From Serpula lacrymans var. lacrymans S7.9 (lineage: Eukaryota > Basidiomycota > Agaricomycetes > Boletales > Serpulaceae): a stretch of DNA of 64,000 nucleotides. This document shows positions 46,575-57,589 of this stretch, in pieces. The stretch is from positions 372,001-436,000 of the forward strand of contig NW_006763295.1 of assembly GCF_000218685.1 (NCBI RefSeq). The letters run 5' to 3'. The notes under the pieces are model-generated. The model worked only from the letters and a program-made list of their open reading frames with translations. It did not search any database and was not told the origin of the DNA. The translations under genes and the position numbers were made by a program. Within the stretch, counting starts at the first letter, position 1; the number at the start of each line of letters is the position of its first letter.

Positions 46575-48716
46575 ATGCTGCAATACGTCTCACTCCTTTC
46601 CTGTGCCCTGTTCACTCTTTTTCTGTCCTTCGCTATATCCAGATATCTGAGAAGGCCCAATGTATGCTTGATTTTTCGTGTTTGACCAGTCCTCTGATTA
46701 GTCGATCATAGCTTGACAGCATCCCAACGGTTGGTCCTGGTGGTCTGCTCACATCATACTGGGGGGCCTTGGTGTTTTTATTTCATGCCCGCGAGACGTT
46801 ACAAAAGGGATATACCAATGTGTGTCCAATTTCTGTCTCACCGTGCCTGCCTTTGATCTGACGCGCCTTGTTCAGTATAAGGGCATGGCCTTCAAGGTTC
46901 CGGGTTTATTCTACTGGAATGTCATCCTCAGTGGTCCCAAGCTTGTTGAGGAAATTCGAAAAGCCCCAGAAGATTATCTCTCTGCTCGTGAGGGATTCAG
47001 CGATGTGTGTAGCTTGTTTATGTTTTCTCTATGATAAAGCTGATGTGTTAATCACCCTGGAAGATTTTGAAACCAAAGTACACATTAGGCCACGAGACTA
47101 TACATAACCCTTACCACGTCTCAGTCATCCTAACTCAACTCACTCGTAATCTTGCTGCTCGATTCCCCGATATTATAGATGAAATCAAGACTTCATTTGA
47201 TGATAATATCCAATTAGTTGACTACGGTATGTCCTTTGGTTTCATTTCACGGCTGGCTTTAATCATGATAATTAATTACTGCCTTCGTAGAATGGAAAAG
47301 CGTGCCTGCATATGAGACCATCGTGCGGGTCGTATGTCGGACGAGCAATCGTGTCTTTGTTGGCCTCCCTCTGTGTAAATGCGCTTGTCTTTCTGGCTTA
47401 TACACCATGATCATCTGACTTACACCAGGTCGTGATCCCGACTGGAATGACCTTGTATCCGGATTCGCCCTCGACGTCGTCAAGGTGGCCGTCACAATTG
47501 GTTTATTTCCTGACTTCGTGGCGCCGTACGTATCAGCGCCTCACGCCCTCCCAAATATACCTCTTATAAATGATTCCTTGGCAACATACACAGTTTTGTA
47601 GGAAGACTTCTTTCGAACCTGCCTCGATCCGTCCGGCGTGGGATGAAGCATCTGCAGCCTATAATAGAGGAACGTCAGAAGAATCTGGACGAATACGGGA
47701 GTGACTGGGATGAAAAGCCGGTTCGCTGTGCCTGAACTGATCGCTTTGCGCATGCCCTCACGCGACCCTTTTAGAATGACATGTTGTCATGGCTCATGGA
47801 TGAAGCCGAGGGAGAAGAGTGTTCGGTGCAGAACCTCACGAGACGTATGCTAACAATCAATTTTAGCGCAATCCATGTATGTCGTTGCCCCCGAGTTCTT
47901 TGACAATTTTTTGCTGATCGTCTACTGTTCATCGCAGACGTCTTCGATTGTACGTTCTTATTTCCCGTTGATGTTGCACCAAAAATTCAGCACTATTATA
48001 GAATTTCACACATGCATTATTTTATTTGGCTGCAAACCCTCAATATGTCGAACCATTGCGAGAAGAAGTTGAAGCCACCATAGAGGAAGAAGGTTGGTCA
48101 AAAAATGCTATTGCAAAGATGCGAAAGGTGGATAGTTTCTTGAAGGAAACACTAAGGTTCGAGGGCCTTTCTTTCGGTACGTCTTCATGCACCAGCAAGC
48201 TACGCTGTTTGGTTGATGAATTGATTCCCCCTTGCAGTATCTATGCTCCGCAAGGCTGTGAAAGATTTCACGTTTTCCGATGGAACTCTCGTACCCGCTG
48301 GCTCTATGGTGTCTGTCGCATCATTCCCTACGCACCGTGACAATGAAACGTATGAAAATGCGGACGTATTCGATCCTTTCCGATTTGCAAATGAGAAGCA
48401 AGTGAAAGAACAAGCTTGTCAACAGATGGTCTCCACTAATCCAGAGTTCCTAACGTTCGGGCATGGAAAAAATGCTTGGTGTGTTCTTCCAAATGATGCC
48501 CAATCAATCAACATTTATAACATGATTTGTATGATGCCCAACAGTCCAGGACGCTTTTTCGCCGCAACTGAATTGAAAGCGATGCTAGCACACATCGTCG
48601 TGACATATGATGTTAAATTCGAGAACAAGGGTTTACGACCAGCTAATATAACGTTCGGTGCAGCCAATTCCCCCAACACGAAGGCAAAGATCATGTTCAG
48701 GAAACGTGTAGTGTAA
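46575..48716 (+). CDS. Cytochrome P450 monooxygenase
   Basis: Membrane-anchored haem monooxygenase. ATG at 46575 opens an N-terminal helix (LLSCALFTLFLSFAI), followed by the proline-rich IPTVGPGG. Exons join in phase throughout. Landmarks: KYTLGHETIHNPYHV, the I-helix region LTINFSAIHTSS, the ExxR helix SFLKETLRF, ADVFDPFRFANE, and the haem-binding loop FGHGKNACPG, whose Cys codon is split by an intron near 48479-48542. Stop TAA at 48714-48716. It belongs to a P450 type expanded in Agaricomycetes (fatty-acid/terpenoid oxidisers); the substrate is unknown. An epoxide hydrolase lies on each side. Confidence 0.94.
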
Positions 48717-48839
48717 AATGACTTTCGGACTAGGACTGATGGAGGTTGGAGATGTAAATCGATACCATATAGCTTATAGCTCGACTCTTTTTATTTCTTT
48801 CATTTATATATAGTCCGTTTATTTTGTTTTGTCTGATTC

Positions 48840-50083
48840 TTAAGCCCCTACCAACACTTCATCTTTGATCCATTTCAGTAACGCATCCGATAAATCTTTG
48901 GGGTGGGACAGTATAAACCAGTGATCAGCTTCAATCTCGTATAACGTGGCACGCGGGCAATATTTCTCCATTGTAGCTTGACCAAGCTTCGGAACGCAGA
49001 TGTAGTCATACGTCCCTCCACCGTAAAAAGTCGGCTGGGTGACAATATAATTTTCTTGCGGGATAGCTATATCACAAAGATAAACAAAAGAAGTCAAGAG
49101 GTCAAAGAATCCATAGGAATGTCAATCTAAACATACTTTCATCGTCTGCAGCCATCAAAGAGGGTCGATCCATGACAACTTTATACCAACGCAGGGGGCC
49201 TTGTATTCCATCACGCAAGATGTACTTCGAGTGTTCGACTTTATCCTGCGTTCATAATGGTGTCCAGAATATGAGCGAATTGATTATTAGTTGAGACTTA
49301 CCTCCTCCGTGAAGTAGGAGGGTAAGGGACCCTGCATATTAGCCAAGATATGGCCTTTGAAGGCTGCATGGGGATCGGCATACGTGTTAGGGGCCGGGTT
49401 GTTGGGGTATGCGACGCTGAAGAACGAATCCCACTGCACGATACGGATACATATACAGAGGCGTTGAGATATAGAAACACAAAAAATGACTTGACGCGTA
49501 CATGTTCCTCGACGATTTTGGGTGCGTTATCATCCGCAAAGAATGCCATGTAACTGAACTGATCGAATCCAGTAGCAGCTTTTGTTGTTTCCAGATATTT
49601 TTGATAATCAAAGTTGACAAAAGGAGGGACATAAGCGACAGTCAAGAACGCGAAGGCGATGAAACGCTCCGGGTGAAAATTTGCGAGACGAGTTGCAAAC
49701 GTTGAACCCCTGCAAGTTGATACGGTGAATTCCCGCCGTAAGGACCTCATAGCAAAGACATACCAATCATGTCCTACGACGATAGGTTTGCCCACATTCT
49801 CGACATCGACAATCTCGATAACATCCTTGCACATCTTACTCACAACATAGTCAGGGGTCTCGTTTGGTTTGTCTGTGAGGCCGTATCCTAGTAAATCGGG
49901 CACCAGTACACCAAAGCCTTATTTGATGAAGAATGGAACTACGCGATGCCAACCATAAGAACTGGAGGGGAAGCCATGCAGGAATAGTACTGTTGGTTTC
50001 GAGCTGTCCTGAGGAGGGGATGAGAAGTAGTGGTATTTGAACCCACGAGATGTGGTTGTAAATTTGTAAAGGGAAGCGTCCAT
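48840..50083 (-). pseudogene. Second epoxide hydrolase (soluble type) with one in-frame stop
   Basis: Starts ATG at 50081-50083 (MDASLYKFTTTSRGF). Exon 1 contains FLHGFPSSSYGWHRV, then TAA at 49919-49921 where the family has a polar residue before GFGVLVPDLLGYG. Everything else is intact: nucleophile Asp in VVGHDWGSTF, tyrosine-rich cap, catalytic His in IEADHWFILSHP, and the end EVLVGA at 48840. Introns all have GT..AG borders. Either a very young pseudogene, a stop-codon allele, or a sequencing error. It faces away from PrpD. Confidence 0.82.
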
Positions 50084-50500
50084 GCTGTCAACTGCATACT
50101 TAAACTTATCCCAAGAGTCTTTTATAGAACTGCGATAGCAAGGATAACATAAACGTTAACCCAAGAGGCCACAGCTTTCCACTGACAGTTAATATTAAGT
50201 ACTGACCACATGATCGTTATCATGACACAGATAGTCAGTATGCATCACGCAGTTTCGTTTGTGGTGTCGGCTTCATTACTGAGTAGACGCAGGGTATGAA
50301 TCCACATTGCTTATGGGTCCACAAAAAAGAGTAAAGCGTTGTGGTTGTGGTGAGAGGACAAGCGCGTTATTGCCGGTCGGATCATGGCCAGCCCGCCACG
50401 TACAAAAATGGCGTTTTACCGCGCTCGTTGTTGCATTCGTCGGCCATCCATCTCTGTAAAGCATTCTTAAGAAATACCGGTGAGACCACGAACTGCAAGG
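50084..50500. promoter_or_regulatory. Divergent promoter region, epoxide hydrolase 2 / PrpD
   Basis: 417 bp between two starts facing apart. No specific site recognised. Confidence 0.4.
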
Positions 50501-52630
50501 ATGTTGACTGGGATGATCCGGAGAGGTCCACGTTCTCTTCCCCGCACACTCGGTCTCGGTGCAATCTCGTCCGAATCAGCAATACGCCCGTCAATTCGCT
50601 ATCGCCCATCATTCCCGAAACAATCATCATATCGTCTACTGCATACCTCCTTACCCGCCATGTCTGTCCATCAAGGTGAATCGGCAGTTCGCCCAGAACC
50701 AGACCAGCTCCTCAAAGACATCGCCGACTATGTCCACAACTATCAAATCACTTCGGACCTTGCTTTCGAGACTGCACGTCTCTGTCTCATTGATACCATA
50801 GGTTGTGGTCTTGAAGGTCTTCGTTTCCCTGATTGTGCCAAACTCCTTGGCCCAGTTGTTGAGGGTACCATTGTCCCAAACGGTATGTACTCTGTTGATT
50901 TGAAGCCAAACACATATTCTGATAACAGACATAGGTACCAAGGTCCCCGGAACTAACTACCAGCTCGATCCCATTCGAGGTGCATTCAACATTGGTACCA
51001 TCATTCGTTGGTTGGACTTTAATGACTGCTTCCTCGCTGCTGAATGTACGTGACCGATTTCTACAGAAGCTAGGAACAAATTTCTCCTGGCTTGGGATAC
51101 TATGTCTTCCAGTAAGACAAGTACAGGCGTTATATAAACGTTCCGTATTTCGCTGATGACTCCAGGAGTGCTGTCTCGTACCTGTATGCAAGAGGCTCCA
51201 GCCTAATGGATAGACTTCATAGTTGTTTTGGATTACGCGATGCTTGTTTCGTTTTCTTGATGTTGCAGCTATCCTTTACTTAATGAAAAGTGTACACGAG
51301 CATGCTTTCTAACGACGCCATGCATTCTATCTACAGGGGGCCATCCATCCGACAACCTCGGCGCTATCCTCGCCGTCGCAGACCACCTCGCCCGTCAAGG
51401 CCAGCCACTCACCGTCCACGACATCCTCGAGGGCATGATCAAAGCCCACGAAATCCAAGGCAACCTCGCCCTCCTCAACTCCTTCAACCGCGTCGGTCTT
51501 GATCACGTCGTCCTCGTCAAAGTTGCCAGTACCGCTGTCGTCTCGAAACTCCTGTCAGTACGCTTAGACGAAATTTTTCCGTTGATTTTCATTTAATCTC
51601 ACCTACGTCACTCTCTTCCCATAGCGGCCTTTCGCACTCCCAGACGATCGATGCTGTTTCGCAGGCTTGGGTAGACGGACAGTCGCTCCGCACGTACCGT
51701 CACGCACCCAACACCGGCCCTCGTAAGTCGTGGGCTGCAGGCGATGCTTGCTCTCGCGCCGTCAACCTCGCTCTGCTCGTCAAGAAGGGTGAAAAGGGTC
51801 TTCCGTCCGTCCTCAGCGCCAAGACATGGGGCTTCTACGATGTCCTCTTCAAGGCGCGTTATCCCTAGTTTTGTCCAAATCACGCTCATTCATATCTTCG
51901 TATGTCACAGGGCAAACCCTTCGAGTTCCAAATGCCTCTCGGCTCGTACATCATGGAGAACGTCCTATTCAAAATCTCGTACCCAGCTGAATTCCACGCA
52001 CAAACAGCGGTAGAAGCAGCCCACACCATTCATGCACAGCTCAAAGCTTTGGGAAAGTCTTCAGATGACATCAAGAGCGTGCGCATTCGGACTCAGGAGG
52101 CTGCTGTTCGTATCATCGACAAGCAAGGTCCTTTGGACAACTTTGCGGACCGTGATCATGCCATCAACTACATGGTTGCTTATCCCCTTATCTTTGGCGA
52201 ACTCACATCGGAGAGTTATACCGATGCATCCGCTTCGGACCTACGAATCGACGCTCTGAGGGCGAAGATTTACTGTGTGGAGGACAAAGCGTTCAGCGTG
52301 AACTACCATGATCCTGCCCAACGGTCAATTGGAAACGCCCTATTGGTGGAATTGAACGATGGAACTGTACTAGATGAGGTAGTGGTCGAATTTCCTGTTG
52401 GACACAAGCGAAGACGGACAGAGGGAACGCCGCTCCTTGTGAACAAGTTCAAGAGGCATATATCTTATCATTTCGACGAGACGCACCAGAAGAAGTGAGT
52501 AACTAGCCACTGTTGCAAGGATATCACTAATTGTTGATGTCACACCAGAATTCTGGACACGGTATCTGACGCGCCATCATTCTATAAGCTGGCAGTAGAT
52601 AAATTTACTGACATGTTTGTTAAGCCTTAA
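50501..52630 (+). CDS. prpD: 2-methylcitrate dehydratase (MmgE/PrpD family)
   Basis: Dehydrates 2-methylcitrate in the mitochondrial methylcitrate cycle, which removes propionyl-CoA. Six exons join in phase to 534 residues: 50501-50882, 50935-51045, 51337-51553, 51625-51853, 51911-52494 and 52549-52630. The first ~55 residues are rich in Arg and Ser with no acidic cluster, a likely mitochondrial targeting peptide; a shorter start at MSVHQ (50660) is possible. Family blocks: [40 protein letters not shown], and [14 protein letters not shown]. Intron 4 appears to use a GC donor (AAG|GCGCGT). Confidence 0.94.
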
Positions 52631-52908
52631 AGGAGCTTTCCGATGTATTCGTGTATCTTGTTACGATGATCATCTCATTTGTCACATCAATCTAGGAAAT
52701 TATATGAAACGAAACACACTGAGCGTTTCGGAGTCGATGAAAATTAAGTGCGATGGGAGGGTACAGGTGGAAAGTGGCAACATGATGCTCACAAACGTAA
52801 TGCCGAAAAAACACAGTGAAGAATGCATGGAAACAAAACATCGATTATAAGAAAACACTAACGAGTATCCTCAGCTGGGGAGGTTTGTTACAATAACATT
52901 TGAAACGT

Positions 52909-55644
52909 TCATGCGTTGGCAAGCACAGTCTGCTGATTTTTCATATTTCCTCGTCCGGAGGCATAGTTTGGTCTAATCTTTCTTCCACGCTGTTTCAATT
53001 TCCTTGACGATGCGTCTCTGGCTAAAGTTTGTTGTGGTCTTGTCATAGTGTCGCCTTGATTGTCCCTAAACTCTCCAGCTTCCGGTAGGTGACCATTACT
53101 CTGAAGGAGATTAATCTCCTCTATCTCGCTACGCGCATACGGTAATCTCACTTTCGCTTGAGCATTCATCCACACCCTTGTGTTGACAGGTGACGATTGT
53201 GATATGTACTCCCTACTAAGCGTCGACAAGGCCGGTAGATCTGGGCTGGGCGTCCTTGAATAATACATGGTCGATGGAGGTTGCAAAAAGCTCCTTTGCT
53301 GTTGCCTCGACGCTTGGGAGTATTCGGGTATCTGCCCTTGTGAGGACCGGCTGGGTAACCGTTCGGGGGATCGGGGTTGCTGCTGTTTGAATGGAGATGG
53401 GGAACGTGCTTGTGATCGGTCCAAAAATGAGCTGAGATCTTCCTCTGGCACCGAAGACAAACGACGCTGTACAAGTCGAGCTAGTGGGACAGAACGAGGG
53501 TGTTGATAGGAGATGCTACGACTTCGTGCTTCTGGAGATACAGGCGACGGGGGAGTAGTTGTGATACTTGTAGATAGTCTGCTTGATCTATTGGCAGGAT
53601 TGCGAGCAGGAGTCATAGCAGGGACTGGAGGCAGTGGTGTATTGGGTGGGGGACCAGGAGGCGGGGGTGAATGTACGGAGATAGGAGAAGATAGGAATTC
53701 CAGGTGTTGTATATACTTCGCAAGTGTGCTCGGGGCGCCTGAAGTGTGTTGGGCGCTAGAGATACTGTTCACGTTCTGGCATGTTTGAGAGGCTTTGATA
53801 TCTGATGCATCGTTGGGAGTCATATTTCCCATACGCTCGTAGACAAATCGACGCAATTGCTGAGAAGAGTCGTTTCCGTTTCCTTGACGTTGCTTTTGCT
53901 GGGGTATGTTGGTTTTATTTGGTACTATTGGTGTCCGCAGTAATGCAATGTCTGGAGAAAGTAAAGAACCTTGATAAGGGGAGAAATTTGATGACCACTG
54001 GGGTGATGAAGAGCTTGGTGGTGTAGGAAGCATGTTCTGCTGTAGACGCAAGTGCTGCATTTGTTTCTTCTGGTATTGCTGAGCTATCTCAATGGCAGAT
54101 TGGCGGCGAGGCGGACATGCAGCAGGTAGGGTATCGTTCGCACGAGGCTCCACAAATATACGAGGATAAGGTTGAGAAAGTTGTGTTGCCCGAGCGGGAG
54201 AGAAAACAGGAGCCGTGGGTTGAAGACGATCGGAATAATTGGTGGCATAATCTGGTTCGACGGCAGTGGTCCTGAGAGCTTGTTGTGCAGCCAGGGCCAT
54301 TTGCCATCCCAATAGAAGCCCTTGATTTGCGGAAGGAATTTCAATTTCGTCGTCCGTATAACTTTCGCTAACAGAGTTCCGATTACAATGCAAATAGTTG
54401 AAAGCAGCAGCTTCTTGGATAGCATTATTTCGTAGAAGGTCTTCATAACCAGTGGAAGAACGATAGGTATTATTGCGTTGTTGAGGACCAAGGCTCTCCA
54501 GGTTGGGGGGATGCTTGTTGTATGTTCTTCCTGCTTTCTCAGTTAAGGCAATATGCTCTAAGTTTGTACCTCCCGTTCGTGCCTGGGGATGGGAGACCGA
54601 TTGCCCTTGCTTCTTCTGCGTGCGAGGATGAACATGAGAGTGGTGAGCTTGAGAGGCTCCCCTATGAGAGTTGTCATGGACCGGAGTGTGGGATCCAGCT
54701 CGAGATTGGGCTGACCGAGGATCGTCTGGTCCAAGTCCCCAAATCATACGCGACATATTGTCAGGTTCTTCTATAATCGTACCTTCAGCCCCGCTGGTAA
54801 AAATCAGCAAAGTTCGGTACAACAATGAACAACTATATATAAAGCAAAACGTACGAAGGGCAACGAGCATAGGGTAATGAGAGTGGGCCATGTAAAGCTG
54901 GTATTGGTCGGGGTGGAGAGCTGGCCCAATTGACCCAATCTGTTTCTGTACGAAAGGGATGAGGTGGATCTCATGCACATGTATAACCATACCTTCGTCG
55001 TCATCTAGGTCAACAGACTCCGCAGAGTATTTGCGACGAAGAAAGGAATCCGGTAGCTGCATACTGTTTTCAATAATTAGAACCGAGTCCGGAGACGAAG
55101 GTGGTGATGGGGTATAAGGTACGTCAAAAGGTGGAGGACAGACACGAGCTCGACTGCGTAGTCGACCAGAAGACATATAGGACGATACCGTAGAGTTGGA
55201 ATCCATTATATCTGGAGGCCATTCAGGAGACGGTCTGAGGCGATCTGGCATCGATACAATGCGCAAGGCAGCGGACTCGAGCAGGGACTGCGTTGAAAAT
55301 TCCGACAAGACCTCTGGCATCGACACTGTCCTTTGTTCCCCTTTATACGAGTCAGACGGACGCATATAAGGCAGTTGTTTGCGTTTGGGAGTGCGGCGCG
55401 TGATAACTGTTTGCCGGATGGGACCACTGGGGCTGTCTGGTAGTAAAGAGTGACTATATGCGCCTTTAACCTGGCTAGAGTTAAAAAAGGTGGCTTGCTG
55501 GGTGGAGGGTGAACTAGAATCCGGGCTATGCTGCATGTGAGCTGCCCCTGTTGCAACTAAAACTACCGCGCGATCTGTCTCGGGGAAAGGGGACTGAGAA
55601 CAGGTTTGTACACCGCGGTCAACGTATTCCTTAATAGATCCCAT
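52909..55644 (-). CDS. Long low-complexity protein, function unknown
   Basis: One continuous frame. I start at ATG 55642-55644 (MGSIKEYVDRGVQT); the frame is also open upstream with an ATG at 55864-55866, but that leaves no room after the neighbouring stop at 55881. About 910 residues, mostly Ser/Pro/Gln/Arg-rich and probably disordered. More conserved-looking blocks are DDDEGMVIHVHEIHLIPFVQ and IIEEPDNMSRMIWGLGPDD. A segment around 54798-54855 reads as hydrophobic sequence and could be a 57-nt in-frame intron (weak GTTTTG donor). I recognise no domain; similar basidiomycete proteins are hypothetical. Confidence 0.75.
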   Translation of the reverse strand: MGSIKEYVDRGVQTCSQSPFPETDRAVVLVATGAAHMQHSPDSSSPSTQQATFFNSSQVKGAYSHSLLPDSPSGPIRQTVITRRTPKRKQLPYMRPSDSYKGEQRTVSMPEVLSEFSTQSLLESAALRIVSMPDRLRPSPEWPPDIMDSNSTVSSYMSSGRLRSRARVCPPPFDVPYTPSPPSSPDSVLIIENSMQLPDSFLRRKYSAESVDLDDDEGMVIHVHEIHLIPFVQKQIGSIGPALHPDQYQLYMAHSHYPMLVALRTFCFIYSCSLLYRTLLIFTSGAEGTIIEEPDNMSRMIWGLGPDDPRSAQSRAGSHTPVHDNSHRGASQAHHSHVHPRTQKKQGQSVSHPQARTGGTNLEHIALTEKAGRTYNKHPPNLESLGPQQRNNTYRSSTGYEDLLRNNAIQEAAAFNYLHCNRNSVSESYTDDEIEIPSANQGLLLGWQMALAAQQALRTTAVEPDYATNYSDRLQPTAPVFSPARATQLSQPYPRIFVEPRANDTLPAACPPRRQSAIEIAQQYQKKQMQHLRLQQNMLPTPPSSSSPQWSSNFSPYQGSLLSPDIALLRTPIVPNKTNIPQQKQRQGNGNDSSQQLRRFVYERMGNMTPNDASDIKASQTCQNVNSISSAQHTSGAPSTLAKYIQHLEFLSSPISVHSPPPPGPPPNTPLPPVPAMTPARNPANRSSRLSTSITTTPPSPVSPEARSRSISYQHPRSVPLARLVQRRLSSVPEEDLSSFLDRSQARSPSPFKQQQPRSPERLPSRSSQGQIPEYSQASRQQQRSFLQPPSTMYYSRTPSPDLPALSTLSREYISQSSPVNTRVWMNAQAKVRLPYARSEIEEINLLQSNGHLPEAGEFRDNQGDTMTRPQQTLARDASSRKLKQRGRKIRPNYASGRGNMKNQQTVLANA

Positions 55645-55880
55645 TGTAGCTTGCGTATGAATGGGTAATACAAGGAGCTTAAGCGTCGGGGCTGCGAATT
55701 GCAGAACACAAAGAAACCCAGAGATAGAAGGGGAAATGGGAGAATGACGAGAAAGGGAAGGTGAGCAAGATGATATAAACCCCGACAGCTCGCGGGGTGG
55801 TCGGAGCTTTAAAGTATCCTTCAAGGTGTAAGTAGCACCCCAAGATATTGTGTAGGAGCGATACATGGGACTATACAAGT

Positions 55881-57315
55881 TTATGCATCTGCCTTCTTGA
55901 AGAAACTCGACAGCTTTGACATCCCATTTACATTTGCCTTCTTCAACTTTTCCACGCCATTTGATGATTTAACCTGGTTTTTGCGTTTCTTCCCCGTGTC
56001 CTCTTCATTTGTAGCTGCATTTTTCTTCTTCGATTTGCTCGTATTGGCATTGGTCGCAAGAAGCGCTGCCTGCTCGTTTGAAAATGTTTTGAGATAGGCA
56101 TTCAGCGCGGTGAAACTGAAATCGAATTAATAAGATGATAAACAAGACGAAAACAGATACACGCACTCGTAGGATGACAGTAGTGTCTGGTATATACTTG
56201 GTGGAATATATTGAGAGATAAGATCACAAGCAGCTTTTACACGACCAACTGTTAAGAAAATGTAGGAGCCATCAAATTCTGGGGGGGCTCAGCAGTCAGA
56301 TGGAATACACAAACGTTCTAGCAGGTCCTCTCTTCCATCCTCCATCAACCCGTCCTTAGCCATGCTGCGTATCAAGCTACGTGACTTCTCGAGAATTTCA
56401 GGTTTTGATAGTCTCTCTACTTTTGATCGTAAATAGGCCAATAAATTATCTGGTGAAAAGCGGTACACCGTAATTTCAGTTGTTATCTCTAGGAAATAGA
56501 CGTCAAGTAACGAAATGAGTACTTTAAGAAAAGTAGTACCTTTCACATCGCAAATACGACTCATGGCTGCTTTAATGCAGTCCAATGAAGCGAGTTGCAT
56601 GATATCCCTCTGAGATGGTATTGCGGATGCATCTTGTACGGCTGGAGTAGATTCAATCGGCGTTTTAGCGAGCTTGACAGCAGCTTCTTCGAAGATATCA
56701 TCTATTGGTCGAAAATTTCCAGGTGATCCGTCATTCTGTTCCCAAGAAGAGTAAGGGTAAGGTGAGCAGAATTCGTAAAATGACAAATGACCAAAGTGGC
56801 CTTTATACGCACAGGTTGTGAAGCAAGTAGTATCTGAATTATCAGGAAGGCAGGATCCACAGGCGTCATTAAGAGCAATTTCCCATCTACACCTCGTTTT
56901 GATGATACTGAGATTATATGAATTAAAGTCCGAACACACCTGAAACTACTTCCTCCCCGATAAACCATGAGCGGGTGTTTGGGGGGGTGACAGACTGTAT
57001 TTCTAGTATTGACATTTTCTGTCTTGGATGAGACGGATCCACAAGCTTCTCTTGAGGCAAGAATAAACATGCAAGGCCTTGAGAGTTGAACCATGAAAAT
57101 CAATGATTGGATATGGAAAATAGATGAACATGCACTACCAGTACGGGGATGGGGAAGGCGCCAGAGTGGTGCCGCAGATTCGTTAACCTTGTCATTCAAG
57201 TGAAGTGTGAGGGCATCAATGACAGCTGTGAGTGCGATATTCTAAGTTCTATGTCAGTGTCAAGCCACCGGTAGTAATGCTTACAAAGTGGTAAAATTCC
57301 AACGTGGGCGGTCAT
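55881..57315 (-). CDS. Ribonuclease H2 subunit B
   Basis: Scaffold subunit of RNase H2, which removes ribonucleotides from DNA in the nucleus. Exons in phase include the PHPRTG block, SILEIQSVTPPNTRSWFIGE, TPVDPAFLIIQILLASQP, FRPIDDIFEEAA, AKDGLMEDGREDLLE joined to LGRVKAACDLISQYIPP, and a Lys-rich tail ending KLSSFFKKADA, which resembles a PCNA-binding (PIP) motif. Stop TAA at 55881-55883. The 5' end is not settled: an exon starts at 57241, and the candidate ATG at 57313-57315 does not join it in phase by any GT..AG border I can see. Confidence 0.85.
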
Positions 57316-57589
57316 TGCGAAAGCCAAGTTAGTCTCAATGAGTAATGTATCTGTCGATACGTCGTTGGACAGTCGAAAAGCGTGATTTGTGAGCAGATGC
57401 GAACTTCAAGCAAGTGAGCGCGTTGTTTGCGCGTTGTTTGGCATAAACAGTGGAATTCTTACCATACCGTAGTACCGGTCAGTACCAGTTAAATCATTCA
57501 TATGTATTTCGCCGCATATTTTATTACCAGTACAGTAGTAGAGTCGAATCATGTCATCGTCATTGACTTTTCATAATAAACATTACATA

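Noticed and set aside
54798..54858. 61-nt GTACGT..CCAG intron in the long low-complexity gene
   Set aside because: Removing 61 nt shifts the frame into an early stop. Reading through, or a 57-nt version with a weak donor, keeps the frame; I left the frame continuous.
56223..56290. In-frame TGA in RNase H2 subunit B after LCIPSDC, and a possible 36-nt intron
   Set aside because: A normal ~66-nt GT..AG intron from the end of the DLLE codons to TTAACAG removes the stop and rebuilds DLLELGRVKAACDLI, which fits the family. No pseudogene or micro-intron is needed.
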